From assembly GCA_024636975.1 (NCBI GenBank), contig JAGXGA010000055.1, forward strand, positions 124,001 through 188,000: DNA of 64,000 nucleotides, read 5' to 3'. The notes under the pieces were generated by a model. That model worked only from the letters and a program-made list of their open reading frames with translations, was not told the DNA's origin and made no database searches. This stretch comes from Mariniphaga sp. (GTDB lineage: Bacteria > Bacteroidota > Bacteroidia > Bacteroidales > Prolixibacteraceae). A program made the position numbers and the translations under genes. Shown here piece by piece: positions 8,098 through 18,600 of the stretch; position 1 is the stretch's first letter, and the number at the start of each line of letters is the position of its first letter.

Positions 8098-9090
8098 ATG
8101 GAACAGGTACAGATCGACCGGATGCTTGAGGAGAAGGGATTTATTGATGAAAAAGTAGACCCGGATGTAAAGTTGGTTGAAGAAATCAACCGGCTCAGGA
8201 AGGAGAAGAATGCAGTTATATTAAGCCACTTTTATGTGGAAAGTGAACTGCAGGATATTGCCGATTATGTAGGCGATAGCCTGGGACTGGCGCAGGCAGC
8301 TGCCGAGACCGATGCCGATATGATTGTTTTTGTAGGTGTGCATTTCATGGCCGAAACAGCTAAAATTATCAATCCAACAAAAAAAGTGATCCTTCCCGAC
8401 CTGAAAGCCGGCTGTTCGCTTGCCGAATCAGCCCCGGCCGATGCTTTTGCTGAATTCAAAGCTCAATATCCCGGTCATAAGGTAATTACCTACGTGAATG
8501 CCACTGCGGCTTTGAAAACCATGTCGGATATGGTTTGTACCTCAGCCAATGCAAAAAAAATAATCGATAGCTTTCCCCCTGATGAAAAGCTGATATTTGG
8601 CCCTGATAAAAACCTTGGCAATTATCTGAACAGCATTACGGGACGTGACATGGTACTCTGGGATGGCGCCTGCATGGTACACGAACAATATTCAGTTGAA
8701 AAAATTATCGATCTGATGGATAAATACCCGGAAGCAGAGTTCATTGCCCACCCTGAGTGCGAAACACCTGTTCTTCTCGTGGCTAAACATATTGGTTCCA
8801 CTACTTCCCTGCTCAATTACGTGCAGAGCAGCCCGGCGCAAAAATTCATTGTTGCAACCGAAAGCGGCATTTTGCACCAGATGAAAAAAGCCTGCCCCGA
8901 CAAGCTCTTCATCCCTGCCCCATCGGTCGATTCCACCTGTGGCTGTAACGACTGCACCTACATGAAGCTGAACAGCCTGCAAAAGCTGTACATCTGCATG
9001 AAACACGAGCAGCCCGAGGTAACCCTGCCGATGGATGTCATTGAAAAAGCCAGAATTCCCATCGAACGCATGCTGGAGATTTCAAAATAA
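8098..9090 (+). CDS. nadA: Quinolinate synthase
   Basis: This 330-residue [4Fe-4S] enzyme condenses iminoaspartate with dihydroxyacetone phosphate to make quinolinate in de novo NAD synthesis. Family motifs are all present: the HFYV segment near 44, GDSLGLAQAA near 59, VHFMAETAKI near 81, KAGCSLA (cluster Cys at about 106), WDGACMVHE (Cys at about 192), HPEC near 218 and a C-terminal CGCNDCTYM (281-289) supplying the third cluster cysteine. Length is normal. The partner genes nadB and nadC are not in the window, and the gene stands alone. A 121-bp tandem repeat array begins 4 bp after its stop. Confidence 0.97.
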   Translation: MEQVQIDRMLEEKGFIDEKVDPDVKLVEEINRLRKEKNAVILSHFYVESELQDIADYVGDSLGLAQAAAETDADMIVFVGVHFMAETAKIINPTKKVILPDLKAGCSLAESAPADAFAEFKAQYPGHKVITYVNATAALKTMSDMVCTSANAKKIIDSFPPDEKLIFGPDKNLGNYLNSITGRDMVLWDGACMVHEQYSVEKIIDLMDKYPEAEFIAHPECETPVLLVAKHIGSTTSLLNYVQSSPAQKFIVATESGILHQMKKACPDKLFIPAPSVDSTCGCNDCTYMKLNSLQKLYICMKHEQPEVTLPMDVIEKARIPIERMLEISK

Positions 9091-9094
9091 AGAA

Positions 9095-9733
9095 CAGACA
9101 CAAGATATTTAGACACAAGTAGCAAGACCAGGATTAAGCAGCGACAGCGGTTATTCTTGTCTTGATTCTCTCTGTCTTGATTCCTGATACTATTTGTCTT
9201 GATACCAGCAAGGAATAGACACAAGATTAATAGACACAAGTAGCAAGACTAGGAAAAAGCAGCAACAGTGGTTTTTCTTATCTTGATTCCCTCTGTCTTG
9301 ATACTTGATAGTATTTGTCTTGATACCAGCAAGGAATAGACACAAGATTAATAGACACAAGTCGCAAGACCAGGAAAAAGCAGCGACAGTGGTTTTTCTT
9401 ATCTTGATTCCCTCTGTCTTGATACTTGATACTACTTGTCTTGATACCAGCAAGGAATAGACACAAGATTTATAGACACAAGTCGCAAGACCAGGATTAA
9501 GCAGCGACAGTGGTTTTTCTTATCTTGATTCCCTCTGTCTTGATACTTGATAGTATTTGTCTTGATACTAAAAGAAAACAGACACAAGATTAATAGACAC
9601 AAGTCGCAAGACCAGGATTAAGCAGCGACAGCGGTTATTCTTGTCTTGATTCTCTCTGTCTTGATTCCTGATACTATTTGTCTTGATACCAGCAAGGAAT
9701 AAACACAAGATTTATAGACACAAGTAGCAAGAC
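9095..9733. repeat. Tandem array of a 121-bp unit, five copies plus a partial sixth
   Basis: Copies begin at 9095, 9216, 9337, 9458 and 9579 with a strict 121-bp period, and a partial copy starts at 9700. Each holds several CAAGA tracts in its left half (AGACACAAG, GCAAGAC) and complementary TCTTG tracts in its right half (TCTTGATTC, TGTCTTGATAC), so each unit can fold on itself. Copies differ by scattered substitutions and small changes, and copies 1 and 5 are the most alike. Short minus-strand reading frames through the array are artefacts of the period. The repeat follows nadA directly. Confidence 0.9.
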
Positions 9734-9748
9734 CGAAAAAGAAAATAA

Positions 9749-9910
9749 GTGCTTTGTATTCGGGCTGTAAGCCCAAGTTAATTCAGCCCGGTGGCACCGC
9801 CCCGGGTAAATAAGATTCCCTCCCTTCTCCGGCGCCCTGAAGGGGCAATTTAAAAATTATACAATATCAAAATTATAGCATTTAATTACCTATAGGATTG
9901 TTAAAAACAA
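9749..9910 (+). repeat. Interspersed GC-rich hairpin element, copy 1
   Basis: The element contains GGGCT-GTA-AGCCC, then TTAATTCAGCCCGGTGGCA and a GCCCCGGG stretch, then GCCCTGAAGGGGCAATTTAA. A second copy in reverse orientation is at 26430-26545, where the complementary strand shares AATTCAGCCCGGTGGCA. Elements of this style are common non-coding interspersed repeats in Bacteroidota. It appears to sit inside the sixth copy of the 121-bp array, because TCTTGATAC-type repeat sequence resumes at about 9940-9990. Confidence 0.65.
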
Positions 9911-9939
9911 TCAGCAAGATCGGAAGGTCATCCCCCTAA

Positions 9940-9990
9940 ATATATGATTCTCTTTGTCCTGATACTTGATACTATTTGTCTTGATACTTA
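9940..9990. repeat. Detached 3' part of a 121-bp repeat unit
   Basis: CTCTTTGTCCTGATACTTG followed by ATACTATTTGTCTTGATAC matches the right half of the 121-bp unit that forms the array ending at 9733. About 200 bp containing a different interspersed element separates it from the array. It forms the upstream region of the LytTR gene at 10055. Confidence 0.65.
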
Positions 9991-10054
9991 TTGGACATTT
10001 CTTTACTTTTACCTGATTTTTCAATCGGTATAAAGTTCCAATTTTAATTATTAA

Positions 10055-10921
10055 ATGAGTCATCAGCCAAAAATCAGCTTTCAGGAAACCTTTCCGCAAA
10101 ACTTCATCATAAGGCACCCGCTTTACGGTGCGATGGTAATTGCCGTTTTCACCCTGGTATTTGCCCTGTTGTACAAGCCCCTGGGAGCTCATGCCAGCAG
10201 GTATTTAGGCTATGAACTTACAATGGCTGCCTATGCACTTATCTCCGGAACAACGCTTTTCTTACTGGTACATCTTTTAGTCAGGGTAGAATATTTTTCA
10301 AAACAAGCGGAATGGACCCTGGGGAAAGAGTTGCTGGCAATAGTTATCCTTCTTTTTGGCATAGGTGTTACTATTTACCTGGCTGCCTTTATCATTGAAG
10401 AGCCTGCCAACCGGTGGAACCTGCCAACCTTTCTTAATTCGATAACCAGTGCATTCCTCATTGGCATACTGCCATTCCTCTTTTTTACTTTGGTGAACTA
10501 CCTCCGCATGACATCTCCTGAAACCACCTATAAGCAGGGTGAAGTGCCGGATGCCGTTTCACCAGCTGAAGAACTGGTTCAAATTACTTCCCAGCTAAAA
10601 AAAGAATCACTCAGCTTCTATCCCAGCCAACTGATTTATGCCGAATCGGAAAGCAACTATGTGAATTTTTACCTGCTCAACGATGATAAGATCCAAAAAA
10701 AGGTAATACGCAACTCCATTACCGACATAGAACAGCAACTGGCACACATCCCCTACCTGTGCAGGACGCACCGTGCATTTATAGTAAACCTGAAACATAT
10801 CCGGTCAAAGAAAGGGAATAGTCTGGGTTACCGGTTGCGCCTGCTGGGTATCGATACTGAAATCCCCGTTTCACGTAACAACACCCGCAACTTCAACAAG
10901 CTTCTTTCACAATACAGCTGA
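10055..10921 (+). CDS. LytTR-type membrane-anchored transcriptional regulator
   Basis: This 288-residue protein has four predicted transmembrane helices in its first 155 residues, a linker, and a C-terminal LytTR DNA-binding domain (about 190-288). Family features of the latter are YAESESNYVNFY, then QLAHIPYLCRTHRAFIVNL and the final IPVSRNNTRNFNKLL. There is no receiver domain, so it is a one-component form in which the membrane part may act as sensor. LytTR proteins usually bind pairs of direct repeats about 21 bp apart. It is followed 147 bp later by a TonB-dependent receptor gene on the same strand, which it may control; that link is inference. Confidence 0.88.
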   Translation: MSHQPKISFQETFPQNFIIRHPLYGAMVIAVFTLVFALLYKPLGAHASRYLGYELTMAAYALISGTTLFLLVHLLVRVEYFSKQAEWTLGKELLAIVILLFGIGVTIYLAAFIIEEPANRWNLPTFLNSITSAFLIGILPFLFFTLVNYLRMTSPETTYKQGEVPDAVSPAEELVQITSQLKKESLSFYPSQLIYAESESNYVNFYLLNDDKIQKKVIRNSITDIEQQLAHIPYLCRTHRAFIVNLKHIRSKKGNSLGYRLRLLGIDTEIPVSRNNTRNFNKLLSQYS

Positions 10922-11010
10922 TCCGTTTATCACAGAATTTGACCTCCTGTAACAAATAATACACCTGTGTTTTACCTCCGGGCACAAATCGTTGCAACGT
11001 ATCCCTGTTA

Positions 11011-11042
11011 TTTGCGCGAGACCTGCATGTTCCGTCACTTTG
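11011..11042 (+). promoter_or_regulatory. Bacteroidota promoter for the second TonB-dependent protein
   Basis: TTTG (11011-11014) and TCACTTTG (11035-11042) are separated by 20 bp. This is one mismatch from the Bacteroides-type TTTG / TAnnTTTG promoter at normal spacing. The ATG at 11069 lies 26 bp beyond. It indicates that the receptor has its own promoter rather than reading only from the LytTR gene. Confidence 0.5.
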
Positions 11043-11068
11043 TAGCAGTAATTTAAAACAAAACAAAG

Positions 11069-13441
11069 ATGAAAACGAACAGGTCAGATCATTTTAGCCG
11101 CTCAAAAAACGGGTTCCTTTTAAGCATTTTGGTTTTAATAGTTGTGCTCTGTCCAACCCTGGCCAGATCACAGCAAGGTTATAGTATTTCGGGTGAAATC
11201 ATTTGTACTGAAAGCGGTGAAGCGATTGCCTTTGCCAATGTAGCCCTGACTGATACAGCACAAATAGGCATCCTTGGAGGTGCAGCAAGCAATGAAGCGG
11301 GCATTTTCAACATAGTCAATGTAGAGCCCGGAACCTATCACCTTCAGATAAGCGCCCTGGGATTTGAAAGTCATAAGAAAAAAGTGGAGCTGGGCGCCGG
11401 TAACATATTTCTCGGCTCCATCGGTATCTCGGGCAAAAACCTTGAGCTGAAAGATGTGGAAGTAGTGGCCGAACGCATCAAGGCAAAGCAGGCGGCCGAT
11501 AACACCACCTTTTTCATTAACCTGAAAATGCAGGAGTCGTCGAACACCGGCACCGATATCCTGCGACTGCTGCCCGGTGTGGGGGTCGACCTGCAACAAA
11601 ACATTTCGCTTGAAGGCAGCCAGAACATTATTTTACTTGTCGACGGCAAAGAGCGGGACCAAAGCTTCCTAAGCCAGATGCCCGCATCGAAAATCGATAA
11701 GGTGGAAATTATCAGTTCACCTCCGGCAAAATACGATGCAGGGGTAACAGGAGTTATAAATGTTTTGCTGAAAAAGGAAAAAAATACAGGATTAGATGGC
11801 CATGTTTATCTTGAAATCCCCGTTTCTGCCTCCGAGGTATTTCTCACCCCGGCCTACAACCTGAATTACGGCTTTGGAAAAATAAACATGTACACATCCT
11901 ATAACGGAGATATACGCCGGTTTGACATTACCGAAACCTACCAGAGAAAGGTATTTAACCAGCATGATGGTATTGAAATAAAATCAACACAGTCGTTGCG
12001 ACAGGATACCTGGTCGCACCGCTTTCATTATGGCCTCGACTGGTACATTAACGATCGGAACCAACTGAACCTTTACGGGTTCTGGAATCCCTTTTCACAG
12101 GAGCTTGACGGCACAACTGAAGTAACGGGAACCGGCAGTGAGAGCATTATCTGGCAGGCTGTAAAAGATGATGAGGACATAAACCGAAGCTGGTTTAATT
12201 CGCTGTGGTACAAACACCTTTTCGATAAAACCACGGGACATGAAATTACCCTTGAAACAAGCTGGTACAGCCTTAATGCTGAAAACTCAACGACCTGGAC
12301 CGATTCCGAAACCGGTTTGATCAGTGAAAACAAAATGCAGCCCGACAACCGTGCGATCCACGCCAAACTGGATTATGTGCTTCCGTTAAGTGAATCCTTA
12401 ATACTGAGCTCCGGTTTCCAGGCCCGGCTCAGAAACATGCGCGATAAAAATCTGGGAACATTCCGCTATGATGAAAATAATTATTCAGGATATGGGATAT
12501 TGAGCTATAAACATGAAAAACTGGAAACCAACCTGGGCCTGCGCATGGAACATGTGTCACGGAAACTTGTAAGCCGGAAAAACACGACAGGGTGGCTTTG
12601 GCTTCCCGAAGTTTCTGCAAAATATTCCCCGGGTACAACTCACAGCCTGGCTTTCAACTATCGCCGTTCCCTCTCCTATCCCGGCTTCTATCAGCTCAAC
12701 CCTTCTCCGTCAATGGAAGATATCTTTACCCTCTCTACCGGCAACCCGGGTCTTCAACCTGAAAAAATTAACCACATACACCTGGAATACAGCCGCAGGT
12801 TTAAGAACCATTTCCTTTCAACAAAGCTCTTCTGCCAGCATGTTTCTGATGTTATCGGTAAAATGATGTCGGTAAACGAAAAAGGAAATTTTGAGAATAC
12901 AATAAATAACCTTGGCGAAATTTACCAGGCAGGGATGCAATTTAGCGGGGCATTGGGATTCGGAAAAGCAGGCATCAACCCGTATGTGAAAGTATTTGAT
13001 ACATGGTCGGTTCCTAACCGTTTTGCAAAGCAACATCAGGTTGAAAGCAGGCATCAGCTGGCTATAGAAACCGGACTTTCGGCGTATGCTTCCTTTGGTA
13101 AGGGTTTTACCGCTTCGGCAACAGTACAGTATTCCAGCCCGGTAAATGATATCCAGGGAACTTCGTTCAGCGGAGCGCTTTATTTTCTTTCGCTCGAGAA
13201 ATCTATTACAAAAAACCTGAAAGCAGGGATCGTGAGCGGAGTGCCACTTGTAAAAAACTTTACCTACCAGGGTTACGAAGTTTATAACAGCAATTTCAGT
13301 CATTATTCAAAGGCAGAATTAAATATGTCGGCCGTACCCTTGTGGATAAAAATTAATTACCAGTTTGCAACAGGCCAGAAAAGGCAAAAAATCGATCGTG
13401 CTAAATCAGCGCCCGAACGCGAGATCAGGAAGGGATTCTGA
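11069..13441 (+). CDS. TonB-dependent receptor / outer-membrane beta-barrel protein
   Basis: This 790-residue protein has a signal peptide (cleavage after ARSQ, about residue 35), a carboxypeptidase-regulatory-like domain (about 38-125; GEIICTESGEAIAFANVAL), a plug domain (about 130-235; LRLLPGVGVDL, ILLVDGKE, KVEIISSPPAKYDAG) and an outer-membrane beta-barrel of the compact Bacteroidota OMP_b-brl_3 type (FNYRRSLSYPGFYQLNP is typical). Unlike classical receptors it ends in a basic tail (EREIRKGF). Substrate unknown. A LytTR gene lies just upstream, and a long AT-rich hairpin (13458-13599) lies just past its stop. Confidence 0.87.
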   Translation: MKTNRSDHFSRSKNGFLLSILVLIVVLCPTLARSQQGYSISGEIICTESGEAIAFANVALTDTAQIGILGGAASNEAGIFNIVNVEPGTYHLQISALGFESHKKKVELGAGNIFLGSIGISGKNLELKDVEVVAERIKAKQAADNTTFFINLKMQESSNTGTDILRLLPGVGVDLQQNISLEGSQNIILLVDGKERDQSFLSQMPASKIDKVEIISSPPAKYDAGVTGVINVLLKKEKNTGLDGHVYLEIPVSASEVFLTPAYNLNYGFGKINMYTSYNGDIRRFDITETYQRKVFNQHDGIEIKSTQSLRQDTWSHRFHYGLDWYINDRNQLNLYGFWNPFSQELDGTTEVTGTGSESIIWQAVKDDEDINRSWFNSLWYKHLFDKTTGHEITLETSWYSLNAENSTTWTDSETGLISENKMQPDNRAIHAKLDYVLPLSESLILSSGFQARLRNMRDKNLGTFRYDENNYSGYGILSYKHEKLETNLGLRMEHVSRKLVSRKNTTGWLWLPEVSAKYSPGTTHSLAFNYRRSLSYPGFYQLNPSPSMEDIFTLSTGNPGLQPEKINHIHLEYSRRFKNHFLSTKLFCQHVSDVIGKMMSVNEKGNFENTINNLGEIYQAGMQFSGALGFGKAGINPYVKVFDTWSVPNRFAKQHQVESRHQLAIETGLSAYASFGKGFTASATVQYSSPVNDIQGTSFSGALYFLSLEKSITKNLKAGIVSGVPLVKNFTYQGYEVYNSNFSHYSKAELNMSAVPLWIKINYQFATGQKRQKIDRAKSAPEREIRKGF

Positions 13442-13457
13442 AAGCCTTACTTTGATG

Positions 13458-13599
13458 ATACCTTCGCCTGTCTAAATTCAATATAAACTCAGTGTTAACT
13501 CAATTATAACTCAATGTAAATTCAATTACAATTGAATTTACATTGAGTTTATACTGAATTTATATTGAGTTAAGATTGAGTTTAGTGTGGAGAAGGTAT
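13458..13599. repeat. Long AT-rich hairpin with 12-nt internal periodicity, copy 1
   Basis: A 142-bp near-perfect inverted repeat is centred at about 13528 (TTCAATTACAATTGAA). Each arm is itself a run of about five degenerate 12-nt units of the form AACTCAATRTAA. The ends are ATACCTTCGCC and GGAGAAGGTAT. A second, more diverged copy lies at 46780-46922. It sits between the convergent TonB receptor and sialidase genes and could act as a transcript end or RNA-stabilising structure. Confidence 0.8.
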
Positions 13600-13639
13600 A
13601 ATGAATCTCAATACAAAAAGCAGGCTAAGACTCACATCC

Positions 13640-13785
13640 AGTATGCTGTCCCCGCCACGGAGCCGTCATTGCGTTCCGACCAGTTGGCGGAAAAGCAATC
13701 TCACGATATCATGCAACTGCCTTCAATTGAAATAAATGATTAAAGTTATACATTTTGAAGTTCGTTTGAATACCGAGCTGGGACT
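13640..13785 (-). repeat. Interspersed 150-bp element, copy A
   Basis: The stretch containing TATGCTGTCCCCGCCACGG, AGCAATCTCACG and CTTCAATTGAAA is the reverse complement, with scattered changes, of 56770-56925. The homology continues through a TACATTTTGAAGTTC segment. It is non-coding. The rest of the 13442-13926 gap holds two hairpins (13458-13599 and 13842-13884) and no gene. Confidence 0.7.
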
Positions 13786-13841
13786 TAATCACAGAACCTC
13801 AGAGAGTATATTTTTTGGCTCCTTTTATCGCTTTTCATTCA

Positions 13842-13884
13842 CGGCGCAACAAGTATCATGATATTTTATGTAACATTTGCGCCG
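13842..13884. repeat. Hairpin CGGCGCAA...TTGCGCCG
   Basis: An 8-bp perfect stem (CGGCGCAA with TTGCGCCG) encloses a loop containing the palindrome TATCATGATA. The same GCGGCGCAACA...TATCATGATATTT sequence recurs at 56916-56950, again next to the 150-bp element, where the closing arm has decayed. It could serve as the terminator region of the minus-strand sialidase gene, although no T-run follows. Confidence 0.55.
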
Positions 13885-13926
13885 CAGAAAAAACCGCTCA
13901 TAAATTAGTTACATAGCAAGGTTTTA

Positions 13927-15576
13927 TTAATTTTTTGCTTTTAAAGAATTCTTGCTAAGAATATCACTAACCGGTACCTTCTGAAAATAAAGTGATTTAG
14001 TTCCTTCATAGAGGATTCCCACGTTATTTTCATCCACCATTGTGAGGCAGGAATAGCCAAACCCGGGGAGTTCATTCAGCTCTGTCCAATATTCTTCGGG
14101 CCAGGTTTTTCCGTTATCCAGGCTGGCCTTTATGGTCATATTAGTTCTTGATTCCCTGTTGTTTGGATTTGAGAAGAAAACCACCTGTTGTTTCGTACCA
14201 TTAATTTCAACATCGGAAGCAATCAGGCTGGCCATGCAGTTGGGTTCTGGCAAGGCTGAATTGGACGATGGGTGCATGGTCCAGGTTTTGCCCAAATCTG
14301 TAGTAACAGCAACTGCCCTGCCATTAGTTTCATCCTTCACAATCCGGTTCCGGTCGTCGCGCATATTCAACATCAGGCTGCCTTCGGGAAGCTGCACCAC
14401 CTGTGCTTCGGTAGTGTTAGATTTTGCGCCGGTACCCATTTGCCAGGTTTCACCCCCGTCGCGACTGTAAACAATTGTTGAATGGCTTGTATATTGACCG
14501 CCATCGATGGCTTTTTCGCCAATATCGGCCTTAAACTGGGCAGGAAATACAAGGGTACCATCGGCCAGTGTTATTCCTCTGCCGGGGCCCTGCAACAGCA
14601 GCTGCCATGCCGGGTCTTTAATTTGGCGTGTAATATTAATTGGTTCCGACCAGGTAAGGCCGTTGTCGGTGCTTTTGGTAAGCATAAACTGGCCAGTTAA
14701 ATCAGGTTTAATGCCGGGTTTAGAGCTCCACCAAAGCATATCATCGGGCGTGCCGCCACTCATCCAGAGCCCTGCCACCCAAATGGTGTGGGTTGTATGA
14801 TCGTAAAGTACACACGGATCACCAATGCCATTCAGTTGCTCAGAACGGCCTCCCCATTCACCCATATCCATAATCACCCGCACAGGCTCCCAGGTTTGTC
14901 CCCCATCGGTACTGCGGCTCATTCCCACGTCAATGTCCTCCTGCAGATCCTTGCTGTTGTTGTAGCGGTTATCGTAAACAGCAATGAGGGTGCCATCATT
15001 GGTGGTTACCAGTCCCGGTATTCTGTAGGTATCGCAGCCATCCTGTCCTGCAGCCCTGACAATGTTGGCCGGACGATATGCATATATGTTTTCCGGTTCT
15101 GCAATTCGCTTAACTCCTCCCTCAAATTCCAGTTCAACCTTTTCAATTTGAAAGCTCTGATTCAGGGGTGCATCTTTTTTTACATTAAAATTAATAAGCA
15201 TAATATGATTTCCCGGATGTAATTGGTGAAAACCTTTCAGCCCGGTCGTTGCGGAAATATTATCCGTTTCGTCATATAATAACCCGGAATTTTCCTCCCG
15301 CGATTTACAAATAACAGAAACGGATTCAATCATACGAAAACTACTGTATTCGGTAAATACCAAAGTTATCGATTTCAAAACCTGTATGTTCTCCTCTTCA
15401 GAAACGGTAATATGCAACTCAGCCGCTCCTGAATTATCCTGTCCAATAAAAAGAGGCACTTTATTCTGAACCAGAAAAACATCAGTGCTGGGGGCAACAT
15501 GACTTGCAGCCATTCCCGGGTAAATATCCAAAAAAGCGACTAAAAGAAAATAAACAGGATAAAGTTTTTTTACCAT
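13927..15576 (-). CDS. Exo-alpha-sialidase, GH33
   Basis: This 549-residue secreted sialidase should release terminal sialic acids from glycoconjugates. It has a signal peptide (1-24), an N-terminal beta domain (about 30-160), and a six-bladed propeller with the sialidase RIP motif (YRIPGLVTTNDGT) followed by AVYDNRYN. There are at least five Asp boxes (STDGGQTW, STDNGLTW, SRDGGETW, TTDLGKTW, SLDNGKTW). Late motifs include LMLNMRDDRNR and ILYEGTK, giving the expected Arg, Tyr and Glu residues. It lies 111 bp downstream of the 1528-residue sialidase-like gene on the same strand, so they are probably co-transcribed. No sialic-acid catabolic (nanA/nanE-type) genes are in the window. Confidence 0.92.
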   Translation of the reverse strand: MVKKLYPVYFLLVAFLDIYPGMAASHVAPSTDVFLVQNKVPLFIGQDNSGAAELHITVSEEENIQVLKSITLVFTEYSSFRMIESVSVICKSREENSGLLYDETDNISATTGLKGFHQLHPGNHIMLINFNVKKDAPLNQSFQIEKVELEFEGGVKRIAEPENIYAYRPANIVRAAGQDGCDTYRIPGLVTTNDGTLIAVYDNRYNNSKDLQEDIDVGMSRSTDGGQTWEPVRVIMDMGEWGGRSEQLNGIGDPCVLYDHTTHTIWVAGLWMSGGTPDDMLWWSSKPGIKPDLTGQFMLTKSTDNGLTWSEPINITRQIKDPAWQLLLQGPGRGITLADGTLVFPAQFKADIGEKAIDGGQYTSHSTIVYSRDGGETWQMGTGAKSNTTEAQVVQLPEGSLMLNMRDDRNRIVKDETNGRAVAVTTDLGKTWTMHPSSNSALPEPNCMASLIASDVEINGTKQQVVFFSNPNNRESRTNMTIKASLDNGKTWPEEYWTELNELPGFGYSCLTMVDENNVGILYEGTKSLYFQKVPVSDILSKNSLKAKN

Positions 15577-15687
15577 TGATTCCAGATTAACAAAAGTGCA
15601 CCTATAAAAACGGCTGCAATTTATTAAAACTATATCTCAATGGTAAGAATATAAACATCGAAAAGAAAGCAGAATAGAATATAAGCA

Positions 15688-18600
15688 CTATTGAACAATC
15701 ACTTTCCTGGTAACGACCTTTCCCCCCAAAACCAGTCGTAAGAAATAATTTCCAGGCGGGAAATGTGCTACTTTAATATCTATCCCGCTTTTTAACTGAA
15801 GATCCTGACAGAGTTGTGAAAACTTTACAGCACCATTGAAATCAATGAGTTCAACCACATACATACCACAGGGAGCGCTGCTGAAATTCAAATGCAGGTT
15901 ATTTCTTACCGGATTAGGGAAAACTGTAAATTCTTCTTTCATTTTTTCGAATTCCACCACATCCACTGTAATGGTTGTCTGAGCATCGAATTCACCGGTA
16001 TCAGGCTCTCTGTGACTGACATTATCCGTAGCTATACTGTAAAACTTATATACTGAACCCTCTTCGCCAACAAATTCGGCAGTTATATCCTGTGTATTGA
16101 TCAGCCAGGGATAAAGCAAGGTGTCGTTCTTCAATACAAAAACAGTGTATCCCCCAATTCCTGAACCTTCATCGTTACCGCTCCATTCCACAACAAACTG
16201 GTTTTCAGTGGTTGGGTCCAGCGGAGTTACATTACTTTGGGGCGCCAGCAGATCGAGTGTATTCCTGTATTGATTGGTGATAATGGGTTCATTGGCATCA
16301 AAAACAATGGCAGCTCTATTTAATATTTCATTGTTGGTTTTCAGCTCCTTGCGCAGTGCTACAAAAAAGCTCACAAAACCGTCTCCTTCGGGAGAGGTTA
16401 TATTAGGTGGCAGAAAACCCAGAAACGGATCTTCCTCCAGTTCCATACTTTCAGGGTTCAGCGATAGAAACTCCCATTTCACAATTCCTGTTAAAGTATC
16501 TGATTTTGCCGAAACACGTGTAATTAGTTCTTTTTCCGGCCTCAGGTCGATGTCCATCGAGAATTCCGTAAGTCCGATTCCCGGAGGTGAAAACAGGGTA
16601 TCGCCCCAGCCAAAGGAACTAAAACTAAATTCTGATACATTAAATACCGAAAGATCGAGGGTATCGGTAATGATAACAACATGTGCCGGTGCTGTAGCTT
16701 CTTTTTTATTTTCAAACAAAATGGTGTAAGGCATCATACTGTACCCGGCAATGTAATTATTTTCTCCAAAACCGGCCGGGCCCACCATTTCATTTGGATC
16801 AAAAGATGAGACTGCATTAACCCCTTTTCTGTTTTTGTATCGGGGGTCGAAAGCATTCAGACAATCCTGATGAGCAAGGTATCCCTGGTACATATTATTT
16901 ACAATTGCAGCTATTTTAATTCCGATTTTCACAGCTTTTATTGGTGAAAGATCTCCAACGCAACTTATTGCGGCAGAAGCCAGGGAATACCCCCAGTTTT
17001 GAAGTGCAGCATGCTGATCGTGTTTTGGTTTTGCGGCATCCCAGGGATTGAAAGCAAATGTAGCAAAATCGTATACACAGTCAACCGGCAACACCATTCC
17101 CAAAGCATCCATTGCCACCGAGGATGCTGCATGCATAGATGATAATGCAATACAGGCATTTAACTTTGTTTTTTCATCAGGCCAGTCGTCGCTTTTTTCT
17201 GCTGCACTTTTGTTAACATCGGTCTGGGTTTCGAAAAATGGATCGTGGGTCCAGGTTTCAATAAAAAAATCATCAGGGCTTTTTATTCTCAGACGAATGC
17301 TGTGTGAGCTGTTAGCTTCCACCAGCGGGGCATAAAGCGGATAGAACCTTGCATGAAGGCCTGGACCAAAATAATCCTCAACTACAACATACATTGTATC
17401 CATTAATTCTGCAATTTCAGGTGTATTTGATTTAATGTAATCATTGGGTTCTACAATAAAGTCTATGAACTCGACCTCCAGTTCCGGATAGTCACTTATG
17501 ACAATATTTATTGGCACCCCAAGTGCATCAACATTCCCCTTGTTTCCATAATTAATGGTATAGGATTGCCACATATTGAACAACACCATTCCCCGGCCGG
17601 AAACCGACACCCAAGGTTCAGGGATTGTTGCACCGACAACTGTAAATGCATTTTCAAGCAGTGTTTCCTCACCATTATTCCGGACAACAACATCGTATAT
17701 TCCCATAACGGCATCTGTCATCAGGAAACGTCCACCCAATTGACCGGGACCAGGAGACCAAAGTTCATCACCGGTAATCTCTTCTCCATCCTTCCGAAGC
17801 ATAAATTCAGTCCCTTCCGGTGCGAGATCTCCCCCATAAACCACAATGGTTACAAAACCGGCATTTCCTGCTTTCGCCGGCTCCACCTTATCCAATCCTT
17901 CAATGGTAACGTTTCCTGCGGTACCTGTCACAGTGGTTGCATTTTTTGCAAGCAAGGTTACAGTGTATTCACCAGGCTTTGAAAAAACATGTTTAGGATT
18001 ACCCAATCCGGAAATTGTACCGTCATCAAAATTCCAATGCCAGGAAGCAGCATTTTCTGTTTTACTGTTAAAAGATACCTCATTAGTCAGTTTATACATT
18101 TCGAAACCGGCAACCGGAGGATTAAAATCGGATTCAAGCAAGGTTCCCCGGTAAACCGGAATCCCATCGTTACCATTTCCTGAAATATCCTTAAATGTGT
18201 CGTCAAAATTCAAAAACAGCATCAGATTCTGCTCATCGCCTATAAAAGTTCTGGTCTGATTTTGAAGAATCTCGTCATGGGATAAGGCCCTATCCCATAA
18301 CCGAATATCATCCAAATAAAACCGGGCATCCTTGTACCAGCTGTCGCCCATTTGCCGCGAACCAATCATCAACATTCCATCCTCTTTAACGATAGCACCT
18401 GTAAGTGTTTTTTCCTGATGCAGCAACCCATTTACATAGAGTTTAAAATTATTTAAGCCACCATGTGCATCATAGGTAAAGGCAATGTGGTGCCACAGGT
18501 TATCATTCAAATCTATCTGGCCCCAGTTTACAACAGCATCCTTATCGGTTTGCAGACCTGCATTTACATAAATTTCTCCTTTATCCTGCCTGAAACCAAT

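Noticed and set aside
8958-9466. Overlapping minus-strand frames of 62-93 codons with repeated CLFLAGIKT-like sequences
   Set aside because: They are translations of the 121-bp tandem repeat and the antisense end of nadA; the repeated protein sequence merely reflects the DNA period.
9095-9733. Possible CRISPR array
   Set aside because: The unit is 121 bp and contiguous, with no alternation of short repeats and unique spacers, and no cas genes are nearby.
12818-13303. 161-codon minus-strand frame
   Set aside because: It is antisense to the barrel of the second TonB-dependent protein and has no recognisable domain.
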